Source: Stictocephala bisonia
Taxonomy: Eukaryota > Arthropoda > Insecta > Hemiptera > Membracidae
Reading direction: 5' to 3'
Assembly: GCA_035578905.1 (NCBI GenBank)
Contig: JAQJVL010000302.1
Span: 146,472 to 210,471, forward strand
DNA: 64,000 nt
Below the pieces are notes generated by a model. It saw only the letters and a program-made list of their open reading frames with translations, did no database searches and was not told the DNA's origin. The position numbers were made by a program, and so were the translations under genes. How positions within the stretch are numbered: the first letter of the stretch is position 1; every line of letters begins with the position of its first letter. Shown here piece by piece: positions 1 to 11,199 of the stretch.

Positions 1-32
1 CTCAGACCAGAGGGATTCACAAAAGAATATTT
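1..32 (+). repeat. Tip of a dispersed short repeat
   Basis: The first 32 bases are identical to positions 1268-1299, the end of a 156-bp insertion described below. The shared block covers the insert end and the start of its target site. It shows that this repeat has a second copy cut by the left edge of the window. Function unknown. Confidence 0.6.
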
Positions 33-234
33 TTTTGAAAATTTATTGAAAAACCTGTACTTTTCATTAATTCAATCACGTCTTCAGTATGGGATTGAAT
101 TCTGGGAGGGACTCACGAAAATAATTCCCAACCAACACAACCTCAGAAAGCATATCAATAAAAAGTGCATGGAAAAGATTAATAAAACATCAACAAGCAA
201 CGTTGGGGGGTTTATAAGCCACACAAATACATAA
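31..234 (+). pseudogene. LINE reverse transcriptase fragment (thumb region)
   Basis: A short open stretch contains the conserved block SLIQSRLQYGIEFWEG, which matches the region of non-LTR reverse transcriptases where a Tyr-Gly pair and a Trp follow the palm. Only about 60 codons are open, and the rest of the domain is missing on the left. It resembles the LINE that follows at 590-2423, so both may belong to one family. After about position 180 the frame no longer looks like RT. It is a dead fragment. Confidence 0.55.
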
Positions 235-589
235 GCGCAAACAAAGTGCTTTCCAAACACAACAAACACATTCCAAACGATTGTCTATACTATCAAGATA
301 CACACGCTTCATATCAAATTCAATCAAACAACCCCACCAGTCGAAGGAGCTCCTCCCCACTTGTTCTATCACTACGTAAGAGAGAATACCCTTTCAAACT
401 GTAACATTCTGAAGACATATCCAGAGTCAACCCGTACAGCCGCACTTGAACGATATCACTGACATCCTACGTCAATGTTTCTCAACCCTGTCACTCAGTT
501 TGAAATTTTAAATACAACTAAATCTTTAAAAAATAAAAAAAAACCACTGGTATACATAATATATCAGTGCAATTAATATAGCATCTTGA
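235..589. other. No gene recognised
   Basis: AT-rich sequence between two LINE pieces. A proline/serine-rich open stretch lies near 300-400 but matches no family I know. I see no RNA gene or repeat structure. Confidence 0.5.
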
Positions 590-2160
590 ATCTGTTATTT
601 GCCTTTAAGTTTTTCAACTGGTAAATTTCCTTCTAAATTGAAACAAACTATAATTGTTCCAATTTTTATAAAAGGCAACCGTGAACTGGTACAGAACCAT
701 AGACCAATTGCTCTTTTGTCCGTAACATCTAAAATGTTTGAGAGGTGCATGAAATCTAGATTACTATTATTTTAAAATGAAAGTAACTTTTTTTCATCGA
801 ATCAGTTTGGTTTTTTACTAAGGGCAGAGTACAGAGACCGCCTTAACAACCTTCATGGAAGGAATACTTAACGGCATTAATGAAAATTTCAAGTCTTCAG
901 GATTGTTTATTGATTTTTCTTAAGCTTTCTCGACCTCGTAGATTTTGAAATAATATTAGACAAGTTGGAACATGCTGGAATTAGAGGACTGGAATTAACT
1001 TGGTTTAAAAGCGTCTTAATTGGTGGAACGCAACAAATTAAAATTCTAAATTACCTTAGTAATTCAAAAACTATTTTAATAGGTGTGCCCCAGGGCTCAG
1101 TATTATCAGCTACACTGTTTTTAATATTTATTAATACAGTACAAGTAAACGTCACGCAACTCAAATGTATTACAATATAAGCACAAAATGCACAAATATA
1201 TTACAATACAAGTACAAAATGCACAAATATTATGGTGATCGATTTCGGTGAACCACACTCTTCTTCCTCAGACCAGAGGGATTCACAAAAGAATATTTAT
1301 TAATGACTTAATGAATGTACCCTTTGCAAGAAAAATAACAACTTTTGCAGATGAAATTTCCCTTCAGTATTTTAAACGAAACTGGTTAATTAATTGGGAA
1401 AATATAAACCACGATATGGAAACTCTTACGTCATGGTGTAGAAGCAACAGAATGATAATAAAAATGCAGAAAAACTAATGTTATTAACTTTTATTTAAAG
1501 CCACACCTTTTTGAAAACCTATTAAAGCTTCATATTTATTATTGTAATCACTAAGCAAACATTAATTGTAATTGTCCTCACATTAAGCAAGTTACTCATA
1601 TTAAATGTTTAGGCTTGGATGTAAATGTTTCATGGAAACAACATATATGTCAATTACAAATTCAACTATGCAAAAGCATACAAACATTCTATTTTTTTAA
1701 GAAACCTTCTACTCGACGATTTGATGTGTATGCTTTATTTTGCTTTAGTTCACTCACGTTTAGTGTATGGTACAGAGCTCTAAGGTGCAGCCAGCAACAA
1801 TGTTCTAAATCCATTAGAAATCACACAAAAACACTTAATTAGAATCATTTCACTAAAATCTAAGCTTGAACCTTCCTTGCCACTCTTTCGTTTTTTCAAA
1901 ATACTTTCGTTAAAATACACTTCCATTTTTAAAGTGCTTAAGACATTTTTCATTCGAAGAATGACGAAACAAAGCAATTTCAATTTTATACCCAAGCTGC
2001 TTCAAAGTTTACTTTGATCAAACCCAAGGTAAAAAAAAATAATTTCTCAAAAACATTTTTATTTCTAGGTTCACATATATTTAATAAATTACCAGAAAAA
2101 GAATTAAAGCATGCCAAAAATGTCAACTTATTTCAAATAAAATTAAAACTTGCTTCTTGA
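590..2160 (+). pseudogene. LINE ORF2 reverse transcriptase, decayed
   Basis: Non-LTR retrotransposon reverse transcriptase broken into several frames. In order: the RPIALLSVTSKMFERCM block near 700-755 (RT motif 1-2), NQFGF near 802-816, a degenerate Asp-rich palm segment near 920-965, GVPQGSVLS near 1081-1107, the catalytic motif degraded to FADE near 1345-1356, and a C-terminal region up to about 2160. A 156-bp insertion with 13-bp target duplications splits it at 1136. At least five frame breaks make it non-functional. It most resembles Jockey/CR1-group LINEs, but the clade cannot be fixed by eye. Confidence 0.8.
1136..1291 (+). mobile_element. 156-bp short insertion with 13-bp target duplication
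   Basis: The 13 bases AATATTTATTAAT occur at 1123-1135 and again at 1292-1304, and removing one copy plus the insert restores the LINE reading context. The insert holds two tandem units of about 32 bp (near 1170-1234) rich in TACAA and GCACAAAT, and ends in a block also present at positions 1-32. The long target duplication suggests LINE-mediated (SINE-like) insertion, but I see no A/B box or poly(A). Confidence 0.6.
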
Positions 2161-2423
2161 GAAAGATGATTTACTTATGATACTACAATAAATTTGTTTC
2201 TATGCTTATAAATCTCTTAATTTGTTCAATAGTTATAATAGGCCCCTATAATGTAATGACACTGCAGTGGGCCGCTAATTTTAGACTGTCTAGTGTAAAT
2301 TTCTATGTTTATTTATTTTGTGCTTGTCATCTCTAATTGACACGATGGCAAGTTATTCCAAGTTAGAGAATTGTTATTTTGTAATTGATTTTTTATTGTG
2401 GAATAAATATTTTCTTATTCTTA
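2161..2423 (+). mobile_element. 3' untranslated end of the LINE at 590-2160
   Basis: AT-rich tail following the RT C-terminus, ending in a GTGGAATAAATATTT polyadenylation-like stretch near 2398-2412. It abuts the broken endonuclease start of a minus-strand LINE at 2424, so this LINE inserted into, or recombined with, that older element. Confidence 0.5.
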
Positions 2424-2525
2424 AGTTTCTGATATTCCTAAAAAATCTAAATCAAAGTCTTCAGCTACAGCGCCAAGCTCGCTAAATCCGGTGTTAAGCA
2501 AGCGAATATTGACATGACCTAATCT
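2424..2525 (-). pseudogene. Start of LINE ORF2 endonuclease, truncated
   Basis: Read on the minus strand, this piece contains HVNIRLLNTGFSELGAV and then DLDFLGISET, the typical N-terminal blocks of an APE-type LINE endonuclease (Asn of HxNI and Glu of SET are active-site residues). It lies just downstream of the ORF1 at 2541-4734 in the same orientation and is cut off at 2424 by the end of a plus-strand LINE. Short, but the two motifs with correct spacing are convincing. Confidence 0.7.
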
Positions 2526-2540
2526 GGTAAAGGGGGTATG

Positions 2541-2999
2541 TCATGATGCCATTTCCCTAAAGTTTGACAGTTGTGATGTAGGGCTTTTAGGGATGGAGGA
2601 CAATGGAAGAACCACAGACTGTTCAACCGGCATGGCAACGATACACATTGGCTTTTGTACCTGTTGAAATATGAACTTGCTTAGAAGGCGATTTCCTGTC
2701 CAGCCCAAGTAACGGCCGTCACGGGCTAGGTGATGTTTTATAAACACATTGATTTAATATGGCAAACTCAACTCCGAAATTACAGCACATGATGTAGCGT
2801 TGGTCATTGAAAAGTGCAAGGGATGAATCCGTTATGTCCCTTCGGTGCAATACATCACTTAAGATGCCTTTTGACTTAGGAAAGAGACGCCTTGTTGCAC
2901 ACAGGTTAGCCATGCTATGTAGGATTTGTTTCTTCCCCCAGCCTCCATTATACCCCGCACCACCAGTATACCCATTAATTAGATTGTTGGAACCAACAT

Positions 3000-3055
<56 letters not shown>

Positions 3056-4734
3056 TGGTGGGGCAGACTCAATTTCAAAAGATTTTGCTTTATATCCATT
3101 ATTTTTGCCCCAGGATACATATCAACAATAGCGCCGTTCTTGGCGCAGAGGCTTCCAGCATACTTCAGCAGGGAGTCCCCAATCACCAAAACATTTTTAG
3201 AAAGACAATCATCAACAGCTGTATTCGAGACCGTTTGAGTTTGCTTCCTAGTTGTACAACTACCCTCAAAATCAGGTTGTTTTGTTGTAAACACAGGAGT
3301 ATTATAAGACCTTATTTTAGAATTCATCTGTTTGTTTTTACATTGGTGTTTTACTTTCCAGTTTCCTGAGACATTTTTTACAGTATAGCTAGTCAACATT
3401 TGCCTTTACAGGCCCCAGTAAACCATTTAGTACATCATATGGATTTTCATGAACAAAAGTAGTCTTTTTTGGGGTTGTTGGTCTATGGTTACGTTTCCCT
3501 TTACACTTAAAATCCACTTTTAACAACTGGTTATTTTTCTTAACACTGTTTTCTTTTAAAACTAAATTAATACTATCATGGTTACGTTTTTGTCTCCACT
3601 CTGACTACCTTTTTCATTAGTACCTTTTTTATTTAGGCTTATTACATGATTGTCAGGTTTACTTTCACAAACATTATCTCTATTTAATAGAGGTGCACCT
3701 ACCACCCGAGACATGCTTAACCAATCCTTGAAGGAGGTACAACCTGAGTTAACTTTAGTACAAAATCTATCATCAAATAACATTAACAAGTACATGTATG
3801 TATTCAAACCCCCTACTTTGTTGTGTACACTCAGCTACAAAAAATTAGCCTCAAAAAATTGTAATTTCTCCGTAAAGAGCTTTTTGGCAGCATTTAAATT
3901 GCTACTTCCAATAGAATCAAAGTGATATCCACTCTCAGCTTTAAGATCAATAAAAAACAAGCTCCAATGCAAGTCGTTCTCTGACTTGAGCTCCGCTCCT
4001 TTGTTATTTATACACATAAAGAAATAGTAAAAAGTAAGTTCGTTTACTTGCTGCTGCACTGAGGAAGAACTACTGTGCCTAAGCGATTGTGTCACAGTGG
4101 GCCTCACAAAGGTTTTCAAGCCTGTTTTACGATTGTTATTAATATTAAATGTTTCAAAATATGAATCCAAAATTCTGTCATCAACCCAACGGCCCTCTTG
4201 CAAGGTGTAGTCACTAGCGCATTTGAGTTGAGAAACTAAACTATCTAACTTCTTAGCCAACTCTATTTTGTCTTGCTTACAAACATTTCTTTTTAGATTA
4301 AGAGTTTCAACGAGAGTATTTATCTCTGAGAGATGTGCTTGTAAGGGACTATTTTGCTCTTCCATTCTACTTATTTTACTACTACATGATCTTAAACTAG
4401 ATTTTAGTTGTACATTTTCAAAAATAACAGTGTCTCTTTCCTCAGTATATCCTGGGCATGTAGAGTCATTCGAAACAGATCTGTTTTCCACTATAACTTT
4501 ATTTAACTTAGATTCTAAAACCAGGACCTCAATTTTACCAGCTTTAACCAAAGTTTCAAGGTGATAAATATTCCCATTGGCTTCATTAAGTTTCCTAATG
4601 AGCTGTGTGAGACACATTTCCAGCTCTTGTAAATTTAAATCAGGATAGTTTGCCTCTAATTTTTTCCATTTTAAACAAAGTTCAGATACAATATCTGCAG
4701 AGGTGTCATCTAGATTAAATGCCACGTTTAGCAC
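2541..4734 (-). pseudogene. LINE ORF1 with coiled coil, C48-type protease and SGNH-hydrolase segments
   Basis: Minus-strand ORF1 broken by at least three frame changes. The first ~180 codons (4734 to about 4190) are Leu/Lys/Glu-rich and look like a coiled coil. Near 3990 to 3900 the blocks DLHWSLFFIDL and YHFDSIGSSNLNAAKKL resemble the His and Asp motifs of C48 (Ulp1/SENP) peptidases; the Cys box is not recognisable. Near 3200 VLVIGDSLLKY is a block I SGNH (GDSL) motif, HVGSNNL near 3000 is block III, and RDGRYLGWTGNRLL near 2710 is a block V with Tyr in place of the catalytic His. A (TA)n tract sits inside the hydrolase part. Esterase-type ORF1s are known in CR1 LINEs; the added C48 segment is unusual. 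The leftmost codon is not a clear ATG. Confidence 0.65.
3002..3050. repeat. (TA)n microsatellite inside an ORF1
   Basis: About 24 TA units. It is read as an Ile-Tyr run on both strands and sits immediately before the block III motif of the SGNH domain on the minus strand, so it probably expanded within the coding region after the element died. Confidence 0.95.
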
Positions 4735-5094
4735 ATTGTCTAGGTCATCAGTAGCTAGCTAGCTCAAGTTACAACCATGTTTATATCACTAATAACTGTA
4801 ACTAAGACTAATTATGAAAATCTAAGTCATTTAATTAGGATATCGACTAACCAAATCGACTCCTCAGTTAAAGTCACAGCGATTAAGTATGTAGTGCCCC
4901 AGTAAACAAGTGACGGCAATATGCACAAAGTTCTGTAGATAGGTTACATCCAAGCGAACGTCAGGTGCAATCAAAATGCTGTATTTGGCAGACCTCGTCA
5001 GCTGGGTAGCCAGTCAGTCAGAGGGAATTGCAGGGCGGCTGGCAGCCTACAGCTAGTTATCAATGTGCGTGTGTGAACTCGGGCATGAATGAAA
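4735..5094 (-). mobile_element. 5' untranslated region of the ORF1-bearing LINE
   Basis: This stretch lies upstream of the ORF1 on the minus strand and is repeated in inverted orientation at 7555-7915. Both copies begin at the same base (TTTCATTCATGCCCGAG on the element strand), which sets the likely 5' end of the element at about 5094. It contains the repeat GCTAGCTAGCT. LINE 5' UTRs normally carry an internal promoter, but I recognise no specific site. Confidence 0.65.
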
Positions 5095-5606
5095 CTGCCT
5101 GCGGCCCACATTGGATTTCTAGGAACCAGTCCGCTCTCACTGACAACGGCAACCTTTTTATTTAGCATGTAAGACTACTTTTTACACACAGTCCAGAGAG
5201 GTTCAATGCTGCGGTCACACGGACACATAATCCAACACTTCAAACTAAGAAGATCAACTGGTTCAAACTAAGAACACATTCCTAGATCAGCACTAAAGAG
5301 TTAATTAAAACAAGCAACCATGTTCTTCTCAGCCTGCAGCGTAGGACCAGGCCTACCAACCTCAGGTTGGTATTTTATGAGGTATTCAAGTACAGTTTTT
5401 GCACTAGAAAATTGAGTGAAGTGTCCACCAACTACTTTTTTGTTGTTGTTAGGATAAAGTATGGTTGTCACATTTAAAGTAGGCCACAGTTGAATTGAAT
5501 CAATTGTTACCAAAGTATTTCAGATGCACTTTATCAACTGATTTTATTTACTTATTGATAAGATGCCAAACAGACATAGTTCAAATAATGTAGTTCAAGT
5601 AATGTG
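5095..5606. other. Unassigned spacer with one unrecognised frame
   Basis: Two copies of TTCAAACTAAGAA occur near 5239-5273. A 70-codon minus-strand frame at 5301-5513 includes the strings KVVGGHFTQFSS and EVGRPGPTLQAEK, which look protein-like, but I cannot place them in a family. It could be another transposon fragment. Confidence 0.4.
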
Positions 5607-5975
5607 TTATATGTATATAAGAAGGACTTTGATGTATAGTTTTCTAAGGACCGTAAGGTCTGGAAAATTTGAATACAAAAGTTCTGTGGGGTACCTCTGA
5701 CTTTTTCCTAATATTATTTTAAGAATGGCTCTCTGTGTAACAGTAAGTGGCTCTAATACATTACTGGAGGCTCCTCCCCACGCCGTAATACCACACTGTA
5801 GTAAATATTGCATGTAAGTATAGTACACAGTCCTAATTTGACCCACGGTCAAAACCTGTCTAAGCTGTGTAAAGGCATAAATGAGATTTCTTAGTTGCTG
5901 TTTCACATACCGAACGTATGGAAGCCAAATGAGTTTATGATAAAAAATTACTCCTAAATATTTATATTGTTCCAC
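5607..5975 (-). pseudogene. LINE reverse transcriptase C-terminal fragment
   Basis: A clean 122-codon frame carrying YKYLGVIF, YMQYLLQCGITAWGG and TVTQRAILKIILGKS, the conserved C-terminal blocks of LINE RT. It is close to the same region of the RT at 61801-62853 and probably belongs to the same LINE family. The element is 5'-truncated at about 5975, where a minisatellite begins, and its polymerase palm is absent, so it is not functional. Confidence 0.8.
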
Positions 5976-6004
5976 ACGCTAAATAGTACCACAGCCAGCA
6001 GACC

Positions 6005-6080
6005 GTGTTACCCACCCACCCACCCATACAGTTGTATTAACCCACCTGCCCACCCATACACGTACAGTGGTATTGATATT
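6005..6080 (+). repeat. CCCACCCATACACGTACAGT minisatellite, short block
   Basis: Two imperfect units of about 32 bp built from CCACCCATACACGTACAGTG followed by GTATTGA or similar. The same unit occurs at 13604-13668, 41663-41768, 51846-52050 and, inverted, 52302-52465, which marks it as a dispersed minisatellite family. Here it joins the truncated LINE end at 5975. Confidence 0.85.
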
Positions 6081-6500
6081 TTTTCGTGAAAGAGTACAAT
6101 TTGCACAAGGAATAGTGTCAACAGTGTGCCTATGTAGTTATTCAGTAGTATATGTATACTAAACTTTTATGCTAACTTTACTAAGTACAATAAATAAATA
6201 AAATGAGATGAATAATTTGTTGGAAAATTTGGAATTAGTGTCAAGATTAGTAGAAATTCTGATTAATGCTTAACCCTTTTAGTGCCAGACAGTTTTTTGG
6301 GGTACTTATGAAAAATGCCAACCCATTTTCATAAAGGGTGTGTGAAGAATGCCAGGCCACTTTAGGCCATTTTGACATATTTTGTTAAAACATTCATAGC
6401 TCTCTTATTTGTTATTATAAATTAACAAATGGGGTCTTGTTTTGTTCGTAGTAACATGTTTGTAGTAAAGAAAATATAATTTTGAGTTATTTACAAGATT

Positions 6501-7207
6501 AAAAAAAATTATATTACAAAAAGTTTCAAAAAGTTTTTTTTCTTTTTATTTTTTCAAGTTTGAACATACATTACTACTTTTTGTTTAATCTAAACCACAT
6601 TATTAAAATATAGAGACTAATCTACATATAATTGTAAGTACACATACAAAAATTAAAACACTTACATTCAAAAACATAGTAGATATAAAAATCTTTGAAA
6701 AAACATGTAATTATCCAAAATTGGTAAAAACGTCAGATAAACAGCTGTTATTTCGTCATGACAACGATCAGTAGAGTAATAATTTTGCTGTTGCCATATG
6801 GCATATTATCTTCAATCCCTATGTCAAGTTTGAAAGCATTCGGTCGACAAATAAAATTAAAAAAAATTATATTACAAAGTTTCAAAAAGTTTTTTTTCTT
6901 TTTATTTTTTCAAGTTTGAACATACATTACTACTTTTTGTATAAACTAAACCACAGTATTAAAATATAGAGACTAATCTACATATAATTGTAAGTACACA
7001 TACAAAAATTAAAACACTTACATTCAAAAACATAGTAGATATAAAAATCTTTGAAAAAACATGTAATTATCCAAAATTGGTAAAAACTTCAGATAAACAG
7101 CTGTTATTACGTCATGACAACGATCAGTAGAGTAATAATTTTGTTGTTGCCATATTGTCTTCAATCCCTATATCAAGTTTGAAAGCTTTCGGTCGACAAA
7201 TAAAATT
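6501..7207 (+). repeat. Two-copy direct tandem duplication
   Basis: Copies 6501-6858 (358 bp) and 6859-7207 (349 bp) are almost identical, differing by a few substitutions and small deletions. Both begin AAAAAAAATTATATTACAAA and end CGGTCGACAAATAAAATT. It lies inside the piggyBac-type element and accounts for two thirds of it. Confidence 0.95.
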
Positions 7208-7225
7208 ACAATATAATAAAAACTT

Positions 7226-7341
7226 GACGTGCGCCCATAGCGCACGTCGGCAGTTTTAGCGGGACCGAGGCGCGTGCGCTCACAGCGCACGTCGGCATTT
7301 TTCGAACATACTCTGACGTGCGCTCGCGGCGCACGTCGGCA
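7226..7341 (+). repeat. Three subterminal palindromes (GACGTGCGC...GCGCACGTCGGCA)
   Basis: Units at 7226-7252, 7270-7297 and 7315-7341 each pair a GTGCGC arm with GCGCAC across a 5-base loop and end in GTCGGCA. They lie within 130 bp of the right end of the TTAA-flanked element. GC-rich repeated palindromes next to one terminus look like transposase-binding or structural subterminal sites; the left end lacks them. Confidence 0.85.
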
Positions 7342-7554
7342 TTAAAAGGGTTAATATTATATGCAAGAAAAAAAATGACAAGAGTGCAAGACAGGAAATA
7401 TATACATAAAATTTAAAACATAGAATTCAAACACTCAGTTGCTGACTCTTCTGCTGAATATGGTACCATACAGTATTTATTAAATACAAATTTATCTTTA
7501 AAATTAGGACTGTATGTTTTAATTTTTAGGTTATGAGGTAAGCATTCTAAAAAC

Positions 7555-8165
7555 TTTCATTCATGCCCGAGTTCACACACGCGCATTGATAACTAGCTGC
7601 AGGCTGCCAGCCGCCCTGCAATTCCCTCTGACTGACTGGCTACCCAGCTGACGAGGTCTGCCAAATACAGCATTTTGATTGCACCTGACGTTCGCTTGGA
7701 TGTAACCTATCTACAGAACTTTGTGCATATTGCCGTCACTTGTTTACTGGGGCACTACAGACTTAATCGCTGTGACTTTAACTGAGGAGTCGATTTGGTT
7801 AGTCGATATCCTAATTAAATAGCTATTAGATTTTCATAATTAGTCTTAGGTACAGTTATTAGTGATAAGCATGGTTGTAAATTGAGCTAGCTAGCTACTG
7901 ATGACCTAGACAATGTGCTAAATGTGGCATTTAATCTAGATGACACCTCTGCAGATATTGTAACTGAACTTTGGTTTTAGAATCTAAGTTAAATAAAGTT
8001 ATAGTGGAAAACAGATCTGTTTCGAATGACTCTTTACATGCCCAGGTTATACTGAGGAAATAGACACTATTATTTTTGAAAATGTACAACTAAAATCTAG
8101 TTTAAGATCATGTAGTAGTAAAATAAGTAGAATGGAAGAGCAAAATAGTCCCTTACAAGCTCATC
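7555..8165 (+). mobile_element. Second, 3'-truncated copy of the ORF1-bearing LINE, inverted
   Basis: Sequence from 7555 matches the reverse complement of 5094 downward: the 5' UTR (7555-7915), then the ORF1 start (to about 7972). A deletion of about 160 bp follows relative to the other copy, then the ORF1 coiled-coil part up to about 8165. The two copies are a widely spaced inverted repeat with 2.5 kb between them, containing the RT fragment and the TTAA element. This copy is ORF-less. Confidence 0.85.
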
Positions 8166-9574
8166 AGTTATTTTACAGCAAATATAACACATAAATAATT
8201 AATGTTATATTTTTTTTAAATTGTATTACGATGAAAAACACAATGTCATGTTTGGCATCTTATGATTTTTAATATCACACAATTTACAAAATTGATTAAC
8301 TTTATATACTCAAGTTGTGAATGTACTTTTAACCCCATGTTATATTACAATCCAATCGCTACGCACACGTACAGCGAGACACAGCAACCGCACCCGCAGG
8401 ATCATGCTTCAAAGACTTCCTCCAATTATATAGACGGGAAGGGGTTGAGTGTCTGTGTGTGAGTACTCGCGGTCAGACTTGTAGCCAGCACTGCGAGCAG
8501 AATTCAGTTGTTCCTAGTGCCGGCTAAACCACTTTAACGGCCGATGATAACATACACACAGACAGACATGTCTTACTCTTTTACCATTAACTTGATATTT
8601 TACTGTGCTGCTCTCTATGTTTAACCTAACAAATTATTTGGACCATTTAACATTTGTTTATACCGACAGCTGGTAATTAAAATTAATCTTCGAAGGAATA
8701 AGATTGCAACTTTGACGCCGTGTAGGACAAAAACCTATATAAATTCCACACAAATCTAGCTCTGTTACAACTTGGAAATCAAAATTATCTTTTGAATAAA
8801 ACTTCATCAAAATCGGTCAAGTAATAAGTTCAAAAAGTGAGTGAACTAAATGACCCGATTGTTTAATTATATATATATATATATATGATTGAGTACAGTA
8901 AGTTAGTAAATTATACATAACATCAGCTGTTCTAAATTGGATATTAGATTAAATATATTATTTACTTTAACCCTCAGATGCTGTCACACTGTGTGTTATA
9001 TTCACGCTACTTTACAGTGATGCTATCGCGCAGTGTGATACACATTTGATTTTCCGTAATCACGATGAAACTTTATGCGCAAAAATCATGTACTTTAAAC
9101 AGTACAGGAGGGGATAGATTTTTATTTCCACTAGTCTAATTTGAAGCACTATTCAGGCTGTGAGCCGGTATGACAGATATATTATCAGCTGTTATTGTAT
9201 TCGCTTCATGTAAGCGCTAATAAACTGATACAGTTACATACAATGCAGTACTGTTTTGCTGTGTTATTTTCATTGTAAATAAATATGTGTTATAGGTTAT
9301 AGTAGTTATAGTTTTGTTATTGTTTATTTTAGCTTTTATCATTAGTGATCTTAGTAGGTTTAGTGCTATTATACGTTGTTTAGATTATAGTTAGAGACTT
9401 TAGTAAAAGGTGACGTTCCTAGCAACATTGAAGATTTGTAGTATTTTGCAAATATGTAAATATATCATAATATTTTTTACAACTTTGCAGTTTTGTAATT
9501 CTATTACCTATTTCACTATTACAAACCCCATTCTTCAACAGAAAATTTGTTATTTTTATTGAAATATATTTATT

Positions 9575-9632
<58 letters not shown>

Positions 9633-11199
9633 ACTAATATCAAATATAAGGAATGTTGCTGGAAATAACTAATTTTCATGAATTTTATAACAACTACATG
9701 CAAATTAGCCTAAACAATCCCCTGCCACTCTGAAAAGGTAAATGCCAGCTCGTGGGTTTATCAATGAGTAGGTTGATGGAGAAAAAAGTAAATTTTTAAC
9801 TGAATGTTAAGAGATATCACAGTAAACATCATTGTTTCTCAAAGAATGTTTAGTTTTATTTTAAAATCTGATGTTTTTACATTTAACCAAGTCAACTTGA
9901 TATCCATCAAATATGGTGGACAGAAATGTGCCTGTCAGTTTACATTTAATCGTGTTTAAAACAAGTAAAATAAATACGAGTAAATAATTCATGTATAATT
10001 TTCACATGACTAATGGTAGTGTAATTTGTAAATAAGAAGACATGCGTATATAAGTCTTTAAAATATTGTTAAAATGAATCTTGGGAAATTACCCATAAAC
10101 ACAAACGCCCAGCATTCTGTGTGTCTTCGAAAGAGTAGTAGGAAGAGAAGGGAAGGAAAAAGAAAAGCTGGAAATCGAAAAGAAATTATGCTTGCATGGT
10201 TTTTCGATTTTTTTCTAAACAAGAAGAAGAGAAACAAGTTGTTTTTCTTCTTGGACTTTTTATTTTGACATGTTCATCCTGTGGTCCTGACATAGAAAAA
10301 GATGTTACTGTGTGACTATTTAGTGAAATTTGTTATCTTCTGATATATAAAAATGAATACCTGAAAGTTGTTGTCATTCCATCACTTGACAACGGCTTGA
10401 CAGATTTTCTTTATCTTTTCTTTTAAAGTTTGTTAATTTTTCGTAGAATGTCCTTCAGGAAGAAAAATGAAAAACAATCATGAGAAAATTGGAACATTTT
10501 GGAAAACTAACCGAGGAGTTTTAGTTTGATTTGTTTACTAACAAAACAAATGAAAAGAAAATTGGAAACATGTGATGTATATGTTTCCAATATACATTTT
10601 CCAAATACATATATGTTTCCAATTAATCTGTATTTGTTTATTTAAATATATGTAGTATTTTATTTCTTGAAGATAAAATGGTTACTAAAACAGTAAAAAT
10701 TATACTATATTGTTGGTACATAAATTAATGTTGTATTAAGATATTTATCAACATTTCATACAGTATATTAATTTTGTACTTAATGTAATTCAATTATGTC
10801 AATGCTATTTATATTATAATCCCATTTATCGTATGGATTAAACGTTGTAGAGTTCACTGCCGAGAAAGTTTCTGGTGTGGTTTTATTCAAATCCGAAAAT
10901 ATGGCTCCACCCCACTGGCCTTTAAAGTTTCAATATTAGTCTTATGACGGTGTCCCGGCTTCGCTGGCAGAATGAGCCTGCCTGCCCATGCCGGCTGGAT
11001 TTTCATCTTAGGCCAAAGCAAGTGACCGTCCATCAAAAAGAGGTAGCATGTGAGTCGTCTTTGAAAAACACGGAGGGGGTTTGGGAATCCGTGAATGCTG
11101 TGGTTTACCTCGTGGATTGGGGTGAGAATGAAAGTGGTATGTAAGGTGTGTGTTTGTTGAGTGAAAAAGTTTTAAAATAAAAAAGAAAAGAACTAACTC
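8166..11199. other. 3-kb AT-rich stretch without a recognised gene
   Basis: Contains (TA)n tracts at 8868-8886 and 9579-9626. A stretch at 8700-8860 reading AACTTCATCAAAATCGGTCA resembles conserved tails of RTE-type LINEs or related repeats in arthropods (weak). A TTAACCC terminus-like site occurs at 8967 without a visible partner. Open frames at 8262, 10074 and 10944 are low-complexity or unmatched, and I do not call them genes. Confidence 0.5.
9579..9626. repeat. (TA)n microsatellite
   Basis: Twenty-four uninterrupted TA units in non-coding AT-rich DNA. Confidence 0.97.

Larger units (their letters stand above)
6274..7350. mobile_element. Non-autonomous piggyBac-type element
   Basis: The ends are inverted: CCCTTTTAGTGCC at 6274 and GGCATTAAAAGGG ending at 7350. 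TTAA flanks both sides (6270-6273 and 7351-7354), the exact target of piggyBac transposases, which also favour ends starting CCC. The 1,077-bp interior has no transposase frame. It holds a direct duplication of about 355 bp (6501-6858 and 6859-7207) and, near the right end, three GC-rich palindromes. It is a MITE-like passenger. Confidence 0.8.

Noticed and set aside
2807..3238. 143-codon plus-strand frame across the (TA)n tract
   Set aside because: Antisense shadow of the minus-strand ORF1 with an Ile-Tyr run; no motif.
8967..8990. TTAACCC site considered as a second piggyBac-type end
   Set aside because: No inverted partner followed by TTAA found downstream.
10074..10268. Lys/Arg-rich 64-codon frame
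   Set aside because: Low-complexity purine-rich DNA, no homology recognised, no splice or promoter context.
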